In this document: in pieces, positions 1 to 10,711 of the stretch | Layout of the letters: every line of letters begins with the position of its first letter | Numbering within the stretch: the first letter of the stretch is position 1 | Assembly (NCBI GenBank): GCA_963697675.1 | Contig: CAVOOW010000004.1 | Location: 124,001 to 188,000, forward strand | Source: CAVOOW01 sp963697675 | GTDB taxonomy: Bacteria; Actinomycetota; Actinomycetes; JACCUZ01 | Reading direction: 5' to 3' | Length of the DNA: 64,000 nucleotides | The notes under the pieces: model-generated | Seen by the model: only the letters and a program-made list of their open reading frames with translations | Databases searched by the model: none | What the model was told of the DNA's origin: nothing | Made by a program: the position numbers and the translations under genes

Positions 1-204
1 CTCGGGCGACGCTCCGATCCCCGCACGGAGGAGCGCGATGCGAGCCTCGCTCACGACCACCAGGGCCGGCTGCTCCGTCACGATCGCTTCGGTCAGGAAC
101 GGGATCGTGCCCGCCAGGAAGCCGTCGTCACCGGAGTAGAACATCGCCTCGTGTCGATACGCAGCGATGGCTCCGAGATCAGGACCTGTCTGGGTAGCGG
201 TCAT
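1..204 (-). CDS. MEDS-domain sensory protein, N-terminal fragment (runs off the window)
   Basis: The first 68 residues are visible, starting at ATG 204 and staying open to the window edge. Residues 18-27 read HEAMFYSGDD, followed by a hydrophobic stretch and a VVVSEAR segment. This is the pattern of the MEDS (DcmR sensory) domain, which in actinomycetes is usually fused to an ATP-binding anti-sigma or histidine-kinase-like domain. The rest lies outside the window, so the output domain is unknown. It is transcribed in the same direction as the CoxG-like gene upstream, across a gap of about 115 bases. The family call rests on this short N-terminal motif only. Confidence 0.6.
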   Translation of the reverse strand, partial: MTATQTGPDLGAIAAYRHEAMFYSGDDGFLAGTIPFLTEAIVTEQPALVVVSEARIALLRAGIGASPE

Positions 205-318
205 ACCAGCAGAAACGGTAACGCCGGACCTGCCAGCGAGCCACAGTTTGCCCGTTTAGGCCAACTCCCGGCCGTCGACGGGCCGTGGACGGGCCGTCGA
301 CCTGCGATCAACCCGGCC

Positions 319-957
319 TCAGCGGCGCCGTCGGGTGACGAAACTGCCCACCAGCACTCCGGCGAGCGCAACGCCGGCCCCGAACAGCGCACCCTTGACG
401 AAGTCCGAGCCGCCGACGGCGACGCCCGGCGGAGCGGGAGCGCTGAACACTCCCGGCGTGGCGGCCGACCCTGCTGATGCGACGACCGGCGCCGGCGCCT
501 TGCCCGTCAGGACGTCGTCGACCGCCTGGAAGAACTCCCCCGCCGTCTTCTTCGCGACGCCGCTCAGCACCCGCTGGCCGACCCCGCCGATCATGCCGCC
601 GACGACGGCGTCCGCGTCGTAGTCCAGCCGCGTCGCTCCGTCGAGCTCCGCGAGGGACACCTTCACGTCCGCACTCACGGTGCCTGGCGACCCCGCCCCG
701 GACGCGTGCAGCATGAAGGAACCGGGTTGCTGCTGGTCGGTGAGCGACACGTCGCCCAGATAGGTGCCCTTGATCGAGGCGACCCCCGCCGTGATGGTCA
801 TCCGGTAGGAGTCAGGCCCGACCTCCTCGAGCAGCTGGCAGCCGGGAATCGTGCGCACCAGGACGGCCGGGTCGTTCAGGGCCTTCCAGACGTCGTCGCG
901 GGATGCGTTCAGGGTGGCTGATCCGGTGACCTTCACGGCGCCATTCTGCTGGCTCAC
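319..957 (-). CDS. coxG: CoxG-like SRPBCC-family protein with C-terminal membrane anchor
   Basis: This 212-residue protein begins KVTGSATL a few residues after the start and continues with an IPGC motif, the signature of the CoxG/SRPBCC fold (about residues 10-155). A proline/alanine linker and a single hydrophobic helix (about 185-206) ending in four arginines follow, so it is probably anchored to the membrane with its SRPBCC domain in the cytoplasm. CoxG proteins accompany CO-dehydrogenase-type molybdenum hydroxylases and help tether or recruit the enzyme or quinone. I chose GTG 957 because a GGAG lies just before it; the frame is open further upstream, but that stretch does not look like the family. 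The molybdenum hydroxylase genes lie 1.7 kb away on the same strand, separated by a plus-strand GGDEF gene. Confidence 0.8.
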   Translation of the reverse strand: MSQQNGAVKVTGSATLNASRDDVWKALNDPAVLVRTIPGCQLLEEVGPDSYRMTITAGVASIKGTYLGDVSLTDQQQPGSFMLHASGAGSPGTVSADVKVSLAELDGATRLDYDADAVVGGMIGGVGQRVLSGVAKKTAGEFFQAVDDVLTGKAPAPVVASAGSAATPGVFSAPAPPGVAVGGSDFVKGALFGAGVALAGVLVGSFVTRRRR

Positions 958-1159
958 CGGCTCCGCCGTGCGGAAAGAACCCCTCGGGCGAGGCTCTGTT
1001 GGCAAAGGACAGGCAAAGTAAGGGGCACAGAACATTCAAGTCCACGCCTGAATCTGTCGAACACACGTGCACACAAGCACAACGGCGGAGCGATCGATCA
1101 TCGGCGACCCGACCACGCGCCTCACGCGAAATCACACTAGTTGGGTAGGGGACCTGGGC

Positions 1160-2635
1160 ATGCGCATCAGCTCGACGACCTACCTCACCACCGTATCCGT
1201 GGTCATCGCCGGCTATCTGTTCACGCCGAGCGGCTCGTTGCTCCAGACCGAGATGAAGGTGGCCGTCGGGTGGGCCGCGGCGGGCTGCATCGTGCTCGGC
1301 GTCTATCGCCACCGACCGGTCGGCGCGGCGATCTGGTACTGGTTCGCGGCAGGCATCTTCTCCAATGTGACCGGCATCTTCGTCGAGTCGATCGCTACTC
1401 GCGTGTACGACGTCGACGCCTATCCCACCGTCGCAGACGTGTTCTGGCTCGGCCTCTATCCGGCGCTGATCATCGGGATGACGCTCATGGTCCGGCGACG
1501 GTCGGCCAAACGCGACTGGGCAAGCATCGTCGACACCTGCGTCATCTCCACCGGGCTCGGCCTGCTCGGCTGGGTGTTCGTCATCCACCCCGCAACGTCG
1601 GAACCCGGTCTAACCCTGCTCGGCCGCGCAGTGGTCGGTGCCTATCCCGTCGGGGATCTCGTCGTGCTGGCGATGATGGTGCGGCTCATCCTGGGCGCCG
1701 GCAGCCGCAACAGATCCTTCCGGCTGATGATCGGATCGCTGCTGCTGTTCCTGGTCGGCGACGTGGGATGGGTGCTGGTCAACCAGTTCGCCATCACGCC
1801 CGGTCAGCTCCTCGGCAACACCCTGGACGCCGTGTTCCTCGTGGCCTTCTCGCTGTTCGGTGTTGCCGCGCTGCACCCGTCGATGTGCGACGCCGCCGGG
1901 CAGGCCACCGAGCGGTCCGCGCGGCTGAGTCCGGCACTGCTCGCGCTGCTCACCAGCGCATCACTGATCGCTCCTGGGGTTCTGCTCATCCAGGCAACCC
2001 GTGGTCACGTCACCGACGGGGTCGCGATCGCGGTGACCTCAACAGCGCTGTTCCTGCTCGTCGTCACCCGGATGGCCCTGCTGCTGCGCCAGGTCGAAGC
2101 GCAGGCCGGGCGACTGCGTGAGCTCGCCGGAGTGGACGAGCTCACGGGCCTCCCGAACCGCCGAGGCTGGACCGCAGAGCTCAGCTCCACCCTCGAACGC
2201 GCCCGTCGCGACGGTGGCGGGCTGACGGTGGCCATGATCGACCTGGACCACTTCAAGCAGTACAACGACGAATTCGGGCATCCGGCCGGTGACCGGTTGC
2301 TCAAGGCGGCGGCGACCGCGTGGCGTGCGCAGCTGCGCACCGTTGACCAGCTGGCTCGTTACGGCGGCGAGGAGTTCATCGTGCTGTTCCAGGGCGCAGA
2401 CGTCGAGACCGCGAGCGACGCACTGGCCCGACTCCGGTCTGTCACTCCGTCCGCGCAGACCTTCTCCGGCGGCGTCGCTCGCTGGGACGGCACGGAGACC
2501 TCGGACGAGCTGGTGGCCCGGGCCGACCGGGCGCTCTACGAGGCAAAGAATGCCGGCCGCGACTGCGTCATCAGCGCCCCGGAGGAGCCGCGGTACGCCA
2601 CCATGGCCAAGCAACGAGCGAGGCAACCGACCTAG
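1160..2635 (+). CDS. Membrane-bound GGDEF diguanylate cyclase
   Basis: The protein has about 491 residues. The N-terminal 300 or so form a series of 8-10 hydrophobic membrane helices, and a GGDEF domain fills the C-terminus. The active-site loop reads GGEEF (402-406), and the metal-binding segment MIDLDHF is present, so it should be catalytically active in making cyclic di-GMP. An RTVD sequence five residues before GGEEF matches the RxxD inhibitory site, predicting product feedback. ATG 1160 is preferred because AGGGGA lies seven bases upstream; the frame is open back to GTG 1067. The signal sensed by the membrane part is unknown. Its stop codon shares four bases (CTAG) with the stop of the converging coxL-like gene. 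Confidence 0.88.
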   Translation: MRISSTTYLTTVSVVIAGYLFTPSGSLLQTEMKVAVGWAAAGCIVLGVYRHRPVGAAIWYWFAAGIFSNVTGIFVESIATRVYDVDAYPTVADVFWLGLYPALIIGMTLMVRRRSAKRDWASIVDTCVISTGLGLLGWVFVIHPATSEPGLTLLGRAVVGAYPVGDLVVLAMMVRLILGAGSRNRSFRLMIGSLLLFLVGDVGWVLVNQFAITPGQLLGNTLDAVFLVAFSLFGVAALHPSMCDAAGQATERSARLSPALLALLTSASLIAPGVLLIQATRGHVTDGVAIAVTSTALFLLVVTRMALLLRQVEAQAGRLRELAGVDELTGLPNRRGWTAELSSTLERARRDGGGLTVAMIDLDHFKQYNDEFGHPAGDRLLKAAATAWRAQLRTVDQLARYGGEEFIVLFQGADVETASDALARLRSVTPSAQTFSGGVARWDGTETSDELVARADRALYEAKNAGRDCVISAPEEPRYATMAKQRARQPT

Positions 2636-5078
2636 GCGAACGACCTAGGGGTGCCCTCGGTAGCGCCGGCAGCCGGACGACCTCGCAGCGACGGGACATC
2701 CCCGGCTGCGTGCCGCCGCCGCAGCTCGAACAGCTCGCTCGGTGAGATCGGCATCGCCCTGATGACAATCCCCTCCGCATCCTCGATCGCTGACGCGAAC
2801 ACGGCGGCTGAGGGAATGACGCCGGCCTCCCCAGCACCCTTGATGCCCAACGGGTTCAACGGTGACCGGGTCTCGAGGTGGTCGATCTCGATCGTCGGAA
2901 CCTCGGACGCATAAGGCATCAGGAAGTCCATGAACGACGCGTTGAGCAGCTGACCGTTCTCGTCGTAGTCCATCCGCTCGTACAACGCTCCCCCGACGCC
3001 CTGCGCGACGCCGCCGTGCACCTGCCCCTCGACGATGAGCGGGTTGATGAGCGGACCACAGTCGTGCACCACGCAATAGCGCAGCACCCTGATCTCTGCG
3101 GTGTCGGCATCGCACTCGACGAGCACTGCGTGCATCCCGTTGGCGAACGTCGCCTGCATCGGTGAGTAGTAGGACGTGCCCTCGAGGCCAGGTTCCTCGC
3201 CGTCGACCACCGGCGGGCCCGAGACGTCGCCGACCGCGAACTGGGTCGCCGCCTGGGATGCCTTGTCGAACGCGTAGCGCAACGGGTTGGAGAGTACGGC
3301 GACGGTGGCGAGCGGCATCGAGGACGCCGGCGATCCCTTCACGCGGACCAAGCCGTCGACGATCTCGAGGTCACCGGGGTCCGCCTCCAGTGCGTCGCCC
3401 GCGATCTGCAATGCCTTCGCCCGCACCTTGCGCGCCGCGAGCGCCATCGCGTTGCCGCTCATCACCGCGGCGCGCGAGGCGAAGGTGCCGACTGCGTAGC
3501 CGAACCGGCGGGTGTCACCCGTCACGACCTCGACGTCAGCCAACGGCACGCCGAGCTCGTCTGCGACGATCTGCGCGAACACCGTGAAGTGGCCCTGCCC
3601 CTGCGTCGTGAGTCCCGTCGAGACCTTGACCTTGCCGGACGGCTCGACGACGACATGCGCGCCCTCGTAAGGACCGACGCCCGTGCCCTCGACGTAGCAG
3701 GCCATGCCGACGCCGAGGTGACGACCGGCAGCTCGCCCCACCGCCACCTCCGCGAGCATGTCGTCCCAGCCGATCAGCTTCTTCAGCTTCTCCAGCGAGG
3801 CGGGGAAGTCACCGGAGTCGTAGATCAGTGGGCGGCCGTCCTGGAAGACCATCTGGTGGTCGTAAGGCATCTCCTCGGGCGTGATGAAGTTGCGCACCCG
3901 CACCTCCGCCCTGTCGAGCCCCAGGGCGTCGGCGATGGCGTCGAGGGTGCGCTCCATCGCGAAACAGGCCTGTGGACGCCCCGCGCCCCGGTAGGGCGTG
4001 ACGATCACCGTGTTGGTGTAGAGCGACCAGAACTCCACGCGGTAGGCGCCGGGCTTGTAGGGACCGAGCAGCTGGGTCGAGGTGATGATCGGGACGATGA
4101 TCCCGTACGGCGTGTACGCACCGTTGTCGTGCCAGAACTTCACGTCCAACGCGAGCAGACGGCCGGCGTCGTCGTACCCCGCCTTGATGGTGTGGAGCTG
4201 ACCGCGCTCGTGCGCGGAGGAGACGAAGTGCTCCCGTCGATCCTCCACCCACTTCACGGGACGCTCGAGCTCACGCGCCGCCCACGGCACCATCACCTCC
4301 TCGGGCCACGGGTGCACGATCTTGACGCCGAAGCCTCCGCCGACCATGGGTGCGACGCAGTCGACCTTGTTGAGCGGCAGACCGAGCTTCGAGGCGACCG
4401 CGGCGCGCACACCGGTCGAGGTCTGCGTCGAGGAGTGGACGCTCATGTATCCCTCGGCGGCGTCCCAGCGCGCGTAGACACCCTTGCCCTCCATCGGCAT
4501 CGAGGCGCTGCGCTCGATGGACAGCTCGAGCTCGACGGTGTGCGGGGCCGCCGCCATCGCCGAGTCGACATCGCCGACGCTCTGCAGCATGTGGGCAGCA
4601 ACGTTGTCGGGCACGTCCTCGTGCACGGTCCTCTCGGCGCGACGGGCGTTGTCCACCCCCACGACCGGCGGCAGCACGTCGTAGGTGACGACGATGCGCT
4701 CGGCCGCGTCCTCGGCGACGTAACGGTCGCTGGCCACGACCATCACGACGGCCTCACCGACGTGGTTGACCTCGTCACGCGCGAGCGGATAGCCGGTGCG
4801 AGGAGCGTGCAGCGCTGGGTGCGGGATCAGCAGCGGCAGGGGTTCATCGACCGGGCACGAGGCGGCGGCGAGGTCGTCGTAGGCGTAGATGGCGACGAGA
4901 CCATCCACGTCGAGCGCCGCTGAGACGTCGATGTCTACGACGCGGGCGTGTGCATGCGGGCTGCGTACGAAGGCTGCCGCCAAGGCGTCCTGACCGAGGT
5001 CATCGAGGAAATGTGCTTGGCCCGTCACAAGTTTCGCGTCCTCGACGCGCTGCACTCGCTCGCCGAACAGTTTCGTCG

Positions 5079-5082
<4 letters not shown>
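2632..5082 (-). CDS. coxL: Molybdenum hydroxylase large subunit (CoxL/xanthine dehydrogenase family, molybdopterin-binding)
   Basis: This 816-residue protein carries molybdopterin and substrate. Near residues 363-370 it reads PYRGAGRP, the form II type active-site loop (AYRGAGR) rather than the AYxCSFR loop of true CO dehydrogenase. The catalytic glutamate is in KGAGEAG near residue 749. Other conserved pieces are GGGFGVK and GQGHFT. It is therefore an oxidising hydroxylase of a carbon centre; a purine, pyrimidine or aldehyde is likelier than CO. ATG 5082 overlaps the stop of the small-subunit gene (ATGA), implying translational coupling in the order M-S-L. The nearby nucleobase permease and XdhC favour an N-heterocycle substrate, but that is inference. 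Confidence 0.88.
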
Positions 5083-5665
<583 letters not shown>

Positions 5666-5669
<4 letters not shown>

Positions 5670-6533
5670 GCCGCTGCCCGCCCCGCGGCCTGGGCGAGGG
5701 CCCGAGCCGTGAGCACGCCCACCAGGTGGCTGCGATAGTCGGCGGTGGCGTGGATGTCCGCCTCCGGCTCGGTCTGCGACCGCGCGAGCTCACCGGCAGC
5801 GAACCAGTCCGCACCTGCTGCCGTCGCGCCTGCGACCGCCGGCGTGAGGTCGAGCACGAGCGGCGTCGGGGCCACGGAGATGTAGGCCGCCCGGGCGGAG
5901 ACGACCGCCCCGGCACCGTCGAGCGTCACCGCGGCAGCGAGCCCGCAGACGGCGTAGTCGCCGTGCCGCCGGGCGACCTCTATGAACGTCGAGCCGGTGC
6001 CGGCGGGCAGAGCGGGGAAGAACGCAGACACGGCAAGCTCGCCTCCGGTGCACGCCGACTCGAGCGGGCCGAGAAAGAAGTCGGCCGCCGGCACAGTGCG
6101 CGACGAGCCCTGGCGGGCGACCTCGACGCTGCCACCGGTGAGCGCCAGCACGGCGGTCATCTCGCCGCTCGGGTCCGCATGCGCCAGGCTGCCGACCGTG
6201 GTGCCCCGGTTGCGGATCACCGGGTGCGCGACGAGTTCGAGCGCCTGGCGCAGCAACGGCAGGGCCGTCGAACGCCGCGGCCGAACGCTCGACGTCGGCA
6301 TGGCGGGCGAGGGCACCTACCCGGACCCCGCCGTCCTCGACCCGCACGTAGGACAGCTCGGTGATGCGATTGATGTCCACGAGATAGCCGGGTGCGGCGA
6401 GGCGCATGTTCAGGATCGGCAGCAGACTCTGCCCTCCCGCGAGGACCTTCGCGTCGTGACCCACCTGTGCGAGCACATCGAGGGCTTCATCGGTCGACGC
6501 TGGCGCGGCGTAACCGAAGGACGAGGGCTTCAC
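5666..6533 (-). pseudogene. coxM: Molybdenum hydroxylase FAD subunit (CoxM/CutM family), frameshifted
   Basis: The N-terminal part starts at GTG 6533 after AAAGGA and has the first FAD motif AGGQSLLPIL (about residues 32-41). The C-terminal part, with the second FAD motif TTVGSLAHADPSGE, lies in a different frame. The break is at about 6262-6282, where one surplus base moves the frame. The span of 868 bases is 3n+1, and removing one base would give 288 residues, the normal family length. The two halves are otherwise intact, which argues for a sequence error or a very recent mutation. The stop overlaps the start of coxS (GTGA). It passes electrons from the iron-sulfur subunit to FAD. Confidence 0.85.
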
Positions 6534-6546
6534 GCGGTGATCCTTT

Positions 6547-6583
6547 CATCCGGGCGGGGACTTGGCGCGTCCCCGCCCGGATG
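6547..6583. terminator. Strong hairpin between permease gene and coxM
   Basis: Perfect 15-bp stem (CATCCGGGCGGGGAC and its complement) with a seven-base loop, lying in the 62-base gap between the permease stop and the coxM start. There is no T-run after it on the minus strand, and it ends just before the AAAGGA ribosome binding site of coxM. It could terminate or attenuate transcription, or stabilise the permease mRNA end. Confidence 0.6.
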
Positions 6584-6595
6584 TGGGTCCGACGA

Positions 6596-8008
6596 TCAGG
6601 ACGCGTGCCGCGGCGGGGGCGGAGTCTCCTCGTGGAACGCATCGCTCGGCGTGACAACGTCGACAGGGCCGTCCTCCGCGTCACCCACGTACCGGAACAG
6701 GTGGTAGGCGACGAGCGCCACGATGGTGCCCATGGTGATGCCACCGAGGCTGACCTTGTCAGTGATCTTCAGCGTGACGTCACCGGCACCGAGAATGACG
6801 CCCGCAGCCGCCGGGACGAGATTCGACGTGCGACCGAAGTCGACGCGGTTGCTCACCCAGATCTTGGCACCGAGGATCGCGATCATGCCGTAGAGCACGA
6901 TCGTTACGCCGCCGAGAACACCGGCCGGGATCGATCCCACCAGCACGCCGAACTTCGGGCACAAGCCGAACAGGATCGCAGCGAACGCCGCGATGAAATA
7001 GGCCGCCGTCGAATAGATGCGCGTCGCGGCCATGACCCCGATGTTCTCGGCGTACGTCGTCGTGCCCGCGCCACCGAACGCGCCGGCGACGGTCGTGGCC
7101 GCGCCGTCACCCATGAACGCGCGGCCCAGATCCTTGTCGAGGTCTGCACCGGTCATCTCGGACACGGCCTTTACGTGGCCGGCGTTCTCGGCGATCAGCA
7201 CGATGACGACCGGGAGGAACAGCAGGATGGCCTCGAACGAGAAGTGCGGCGAGGTGAACTCCGGGAAACCGATCCAGCCGGCCTCACCGAGTGTTTCGAT
7301 CTTGCCCGAGGGCGTCGTCGTCTGGAACGCGATGCGGTCGAGGTCGGCGCCCTTGTCGGTGTGCAGAAGCGCGATGTGCATCAGGTCCATCAGCCAGGCG
7401 GCGACCCAACCGGCGACCACCGCGAGCAGGATCGCGATGCGCCGAAGGAAGCCGCGCAAGAACACCAGCAGGCAGATCGTGATGCCCAGCGTCACCAACG
7501 CGAGCCACTGGTCTCGTACCCAGTAGGCCTGGTAGGCGACCGGGCCGGCGAGGTTGAGACCGATGAGCATGACGACGGTGCCGGTCAGCACCGGTGGCAG
7601 CAGGGTGTGGATCATCTCCTCACCGCGGGCGTTGACGATCGCCCCGACGACGAAGAAGATCACGCCCGCGCTGAGCACGCCGAACAGCACCTCGTGCAGG
7701 TCACCGCCGCCGTTGTAGACCGCGAAGGCCGGGGCGATGAACGCCGCGCTCGTGCCGAGGTAGCTGGGGATGCGGTTGCGCACGATGATGAGGAAGATCA
7801 GCGTGCCGATGCCGGAGAAGAACACCGCGGTGTTGCCGGGGATACCCATGATCGGCGGCAGCACGAACGTCGCGCCGAACATCGCCAGCACATGCTGGAC
7901 GCCGATGCCCGTCGTGCGTCCCCACGAAAGCCGTTCGTCCGGGCGGACAACCCCACCGGGTGGCGGGGTCTTGCCGCCGTGCACAACCTTCCAACTGAGC
8001 AGTGCCAT
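6596..8008 (-). CDS. NCS2 family nucleobase (uracil/xanthine) permease
   Basis: A 470-residue integral membrane protein with about 12-14 hydrophobic helices. The segment TTYAENIGVMAATRIYS near residue 315 is the NCS2 signature and resembles the UraA/RutG uracil branch more than the xanthine branch. It should import a pyrimidine or purine base by proton symport. It is the first gene of the minus-strand run leading into coxM-S-L, with a hairpin in between. It is transcribed divergently from the DUF2877-FdrA-DUF1116 operon, so both could be controlled from the shared 268-base region. The exact substrate cannot be read from sequence. Confidence 0.88.
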   Translation of the reverse strand: MALLSWKVVHGGKTPPPGGVVRPDERLSWGRTTGIGVQHVLAMFGATFVLPPIMGIPGNTAVFFSGIGTLIFLIIVRNRIPSYLGTSAAFIAPAFAVYNGGGDLHEVLFGVLSAGVIFFVVGAIVNARGEEMIHTLLPPVLTGTVVMLIGLNLAGPVAYQAYWVRDQWLALVTLGITICLLVFLRGFLRRIAILLAVVAGWVAAWLMDLMHIALLHTDKGADLDRIAFQTTTPSGKIETLGEAGWIGFPEFTSPHFSFEAILLFLPVVIVLIAENAGHVKAVSEMTGADLDKDLGRAFMGDGAATTVAGAFGGAGTTTYAENIGVMAATRIYSTAAYFIAAFAAILFGLCPKFGVLVGSIPAGVLGGVTIVLYGMIAILGAKIWVSNRVDFGRTSNLVPAAAGVILGAGDVTLKITDKVSLGGITMGTIVALVAYHLFRYVGDAEDGPVDVVTPSDAFHEETPPPPRHAS

Positions 8009-8276
8009 GGTCGCTCCTACTCGATGCTGTGACCCACCAGGCGTCCGACCGGCCGCCTTCGTGGCTTCCCGACGTCAGGTCCGCCAGACTCGGCAGCGGG
8101 CCATGACGGGAAACAGATTGACGGAAACGAGCGCCCCGGTGTGGGAGGTTGCGCAACTCCGTGGACCACAATCCGACCGGGTCTTTTGTAGGATTCCTCC
8201 AAATCGACAGTGGGGGGCTCAGCTGGGTGACGCCCGAGGCACTAGCGTCGCGACAGGTCGAAAGGAGCAGCCCCTG
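8009..8276. promoter_or_regulatory. Divergent promoter region of permease and AllFGH-like operons
   Basis: This 268-base region separates two divergent catabolic operons. It contains one clear candidate operator, the near-palindrome at 8185-8203, and the ribosome binding site AAAGGAG for the right-hand operon at 8261-8267. No gene or RNA is recognisable in the remainder. Confidence 0.5.
8185..8203. promoter_or_regulatory. Candidate operator palindrome
   Basis: A 19-base inverted repeat, TTTGTAGGA-T-TCCTCCAAA, with one mismatch between nine-base arms. It sits centrally between the permease and DUF2877 genes, where a catabolic regulator would bind. No regulator gene is seen nearby, so the cognate protein is unknown. 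Confidence 0.45.
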
Positions 8277-9212
8277 ATGTCGTCTCGCGCCGCCTTGTCC
8301 GACCCCTTCGCCATCTGGTCGCCGTGCGCCCTGCGCAGCGGTGCCGGACGAGTGGCAGCAAGCACGCGGACCCGCCACCTTGTCGCCGGGCCGCGACGAG
8401 CAGGCACGGTGCTGGGGGTCTTTCCCACCGCGGTCTATGTCGGGTTCCGCGCATCCGCCGGCGACGAGGTCATGGTCGTGGAGACCGCCGACGGGCTGCG
8501 GCTCCCACGCGCCGCGACGCTGGCCGCGACGAGCGCCGATGGGCCGCTCCGGGCCGTCCGCGCCGGTGACGATGCATACGTCGGCGACGGGCGTCTCGGC
8601 GCCGGCCCTCTCGCGCTGGACGTGGTGCGGTGGTGGTCGCCCCGGCCGCCGCGCCTCATGACTTCTCCGGCGTACGACGCGCGACTGCACGCGGTCTCGC
8701 GGCTGACGCCCGACCTGCCGGCCGAGCTCGAACGAAGGCTTGGCTCCCTGGTGGCATCGCTGATGGCATCACAGGACACATCCGGCTCGGGCCTGGCCGC
8801 CGCCGCGACAGCGCTGCTCGGGCTGGGCGAGGGCCTCACGCCGCAGGGCGACGACGTGCTCGCCGGCCTGCTCGTCACTCTCCATGCGGCGACGGCAACC
8901 CGACCGATGGCATGCCGTCTCGGTGACGTCGTGGCAGGCCAGGCTGCGGCCCGCACGACCACGTTGAGCGCCGCCTTGCTGCGCGACGCCGCCGACGGCT
9001 TTGCGGCGCCAGCACTGGTCGATCTCGTCGACGCACTGCACGACACGGGACGTGGGGTCCCGACAGGAAGACCGACCACCCACCGGACGCTCGCCGACGT
9101 CGTCGTACGGTTGCTCGCCGTCGGACACACGTCCGGGGCCGCGCTCGCGCACGGCGTGCTTGCCGCCGCCCGGCTGCACGCGACGATGCACGTTCGAGGG
9201 GATGTTTTCTGA
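8277..9212 (+). CDS. allH: DUF2877 family protein (AllH/YlbF-like, oxamate carbamoyltransferase component)
   Basis: This 311-residue protein starts at ATG 8277 after an AAAGGAG box. Its central glycine-rich block LGLGEGLTPQGDDVLAGLL is the hallmark of DUF2877. In E. coli the family member YlbF (AllH) works with FdrA (AllF) and YlbE (AllG) as an oxamate carbamoyltransferase in anaerobic allantoin use. The same three families follow here in one operon, which is the main support for the call. The next gene starts two bases after its stop. Assignment of activity is by family and neighbourhood, not by active-site residues. Confidence 0.78.
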   Translation: MSSRAALSDPFAIWSPCALRSGAGRVAASTRTRHLVAGPRRAGTVLGVFPTAVYVGFRASAGDEVMVVETADGLRLPRAATLAATSADGPLRAVRAGDDAYVGDGRLGAGPLALDVVRWWSPRPPRLMTSPAYDARLHAVSRLTPDLPAELERRLGSLVASLMASQDTSGSGLAAAATALLGLGEGLTPQGDDVLAGLLVTLHAATATRPMACRLGDVVAGQAAARTTTLSAALLRDAADGFAAPALVDLVDALHDTGRGVPTGRPTTHRTLADVVVRLLAVGHTSGAALAHGVLAAARLHATMHVRGDVF

Positions 9213-9213
9213 C

Positions 9214-10711
9214 ATGAGTGAGAGCACGGTCGTCGAGCTGCGCCGCGGTGCCTACCACGACTCCGTCGACCCTGTTGCAGGTGAGTCGGACGCTCGCGGC
9301 GGTCGACGGAGTGCGCGCCGCGCAGGTCGCGATGGGCACCGAGCTCAACCTCGACGTGCTGCGCACGATGGGCTTTGACGTGCCGTCGAGCGCAGGCGCC
9401 AACGACATGGTTCTCGCGCTGCGGGCGACCGACGACGACGCCCTCGCGCGCGCCAGAGAGGCACTCGAGGCGGCCCTGACCCCGACCAGCGGCGGCACGA
9501 GTCGCGGGCTGGGGGCTCAGGCACCCGCTCGCACCGTCGGCGCGGCCGCGCGGCGCATGCCGGACGCGAACCTTGCCCTGGTCTCCGTGCCCGGCCAGCA
9601 CGCCTTCACCGAGGCGATGGACGCGCTGGAGGCCGGGCTGTCGGTGCTGATGTTCAGCGACAACGTCTCCGTCGAGGCGGAGGTCCGGCTCAAGGATGAG
9701 GGCGCCCGCCTCGGCCTGCTGGTGATGGGGCCGGACTGCGGCACGGCGTCGGTGGCGGGCGTCGGTCTCGGCTTCGCCAACGTGGTGCGCCCCGGCCCCG
9801 TCGGGATCGTGGCCGCGAGCGGCACCGGGGCGCAACAGCTGATGTGCATGCTCGACACCGTCGAGGTAGGCATCAGCCACTGCCTCGGCGTCGGTGGGCG
9901 CGACCTGTCAGCCGCTGTCGGCGGCAGATCGACCAGGCAGGCACTGGCGATGCTCGACGACGACGCGGCAACGGAGCTCGTCGTCCTCGTGTCGAAGCCG
10001 CCCGACCCGGCGGTGGCCCGCGACATCACCGCGTTTGCGTCCTCGCTCGGGACCCCTGTCCTGGTGGCGTTGCTCGGCGAGGGGCGAGACGACCTCACGA
10101 CTGTTGCTTCGCATGCTGTCGAGCAGCTCGGCGTCACGTGGCGCGACCCGTGGTCCTGGGACGGTCAACCGCCTCCTGTCGCCGGCGGCGGCGGCCTGCG
10201 CGGGCTGTTCGCGGGCGGCACCCTGTGCGACGAGGCGATGATCATCGCGGCCGGCACGCTCGGCGAGGTGCGGTCCAACATCCCGCTGCGCCCGGAGTGG
10301 CGACTCGGTGCGGATCTGCGATCGACCGGGCACCTCATGGTCGATTTCGGCGACGACGACCTCACCCGCGGTCGAGCCCACCCGATGATCGACCAACGGC
10401 TGCGCATCGACCGGATCGCCGCCGAGGCAGCCGACCCCACCTGTTCGGTCCTCCTGCTCGACGTGGTGCTCGGACACGGTGCGCACCCCGACCCCGCCTC
10501 CGAGCTGGGACCGGCTCTCGCGGCCGCCCGCGAGAGCGCCCGCGACGACGGGCGGGAGCTGGCGGTCGTCGTCTCGCTGTGCGCGACCGCCGGCGAGCCA
10601 CAGGACCCGCGGCGACAGGCGGAGGTGCTGCACGAGGCGGGCGCGGCGATCTTCCTGTCCAACGCGGCCGCTGCCCGGCATGCCGTGTCCCTCGCCGGAG
10701 GTGCTCGATGA
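9214..10711 (+). pseudogene. fdrA: FdrA/AllF-like acyl-CoA synthetase-fold protein, frameshifted near its start
   Basis: Translation from ATG 9214 gives an FdrA-like start (ELRRGAYHDSV) that leaves the frame at about 9268. Removing one G restores TLLQVSRTLAAVDGV, and the rest follows in a single frame to 10711. The 1498-base span is 3n+1, and the corrected protein would have 498 residues. The Rossmann-type segment VGIVAASGTGAQQL and GPDCGTA match the CoA-ligase-like fold of FdrA. It is the presumed catalytic partner of the DUF2877 and DUF1116 proteins. Its stop overlaps the next start (ATGA). Everything except the one base looks functional. Confidence 0.85.

Noticed and set aside
9214..9280. 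Programmed ribosomal frameshifting as an explanation for the broken genes
   Set aside because: The six breakpoints share no slippery heptamer or downstream pseudoknot and occur in unrelated families not known to use frameshifting.
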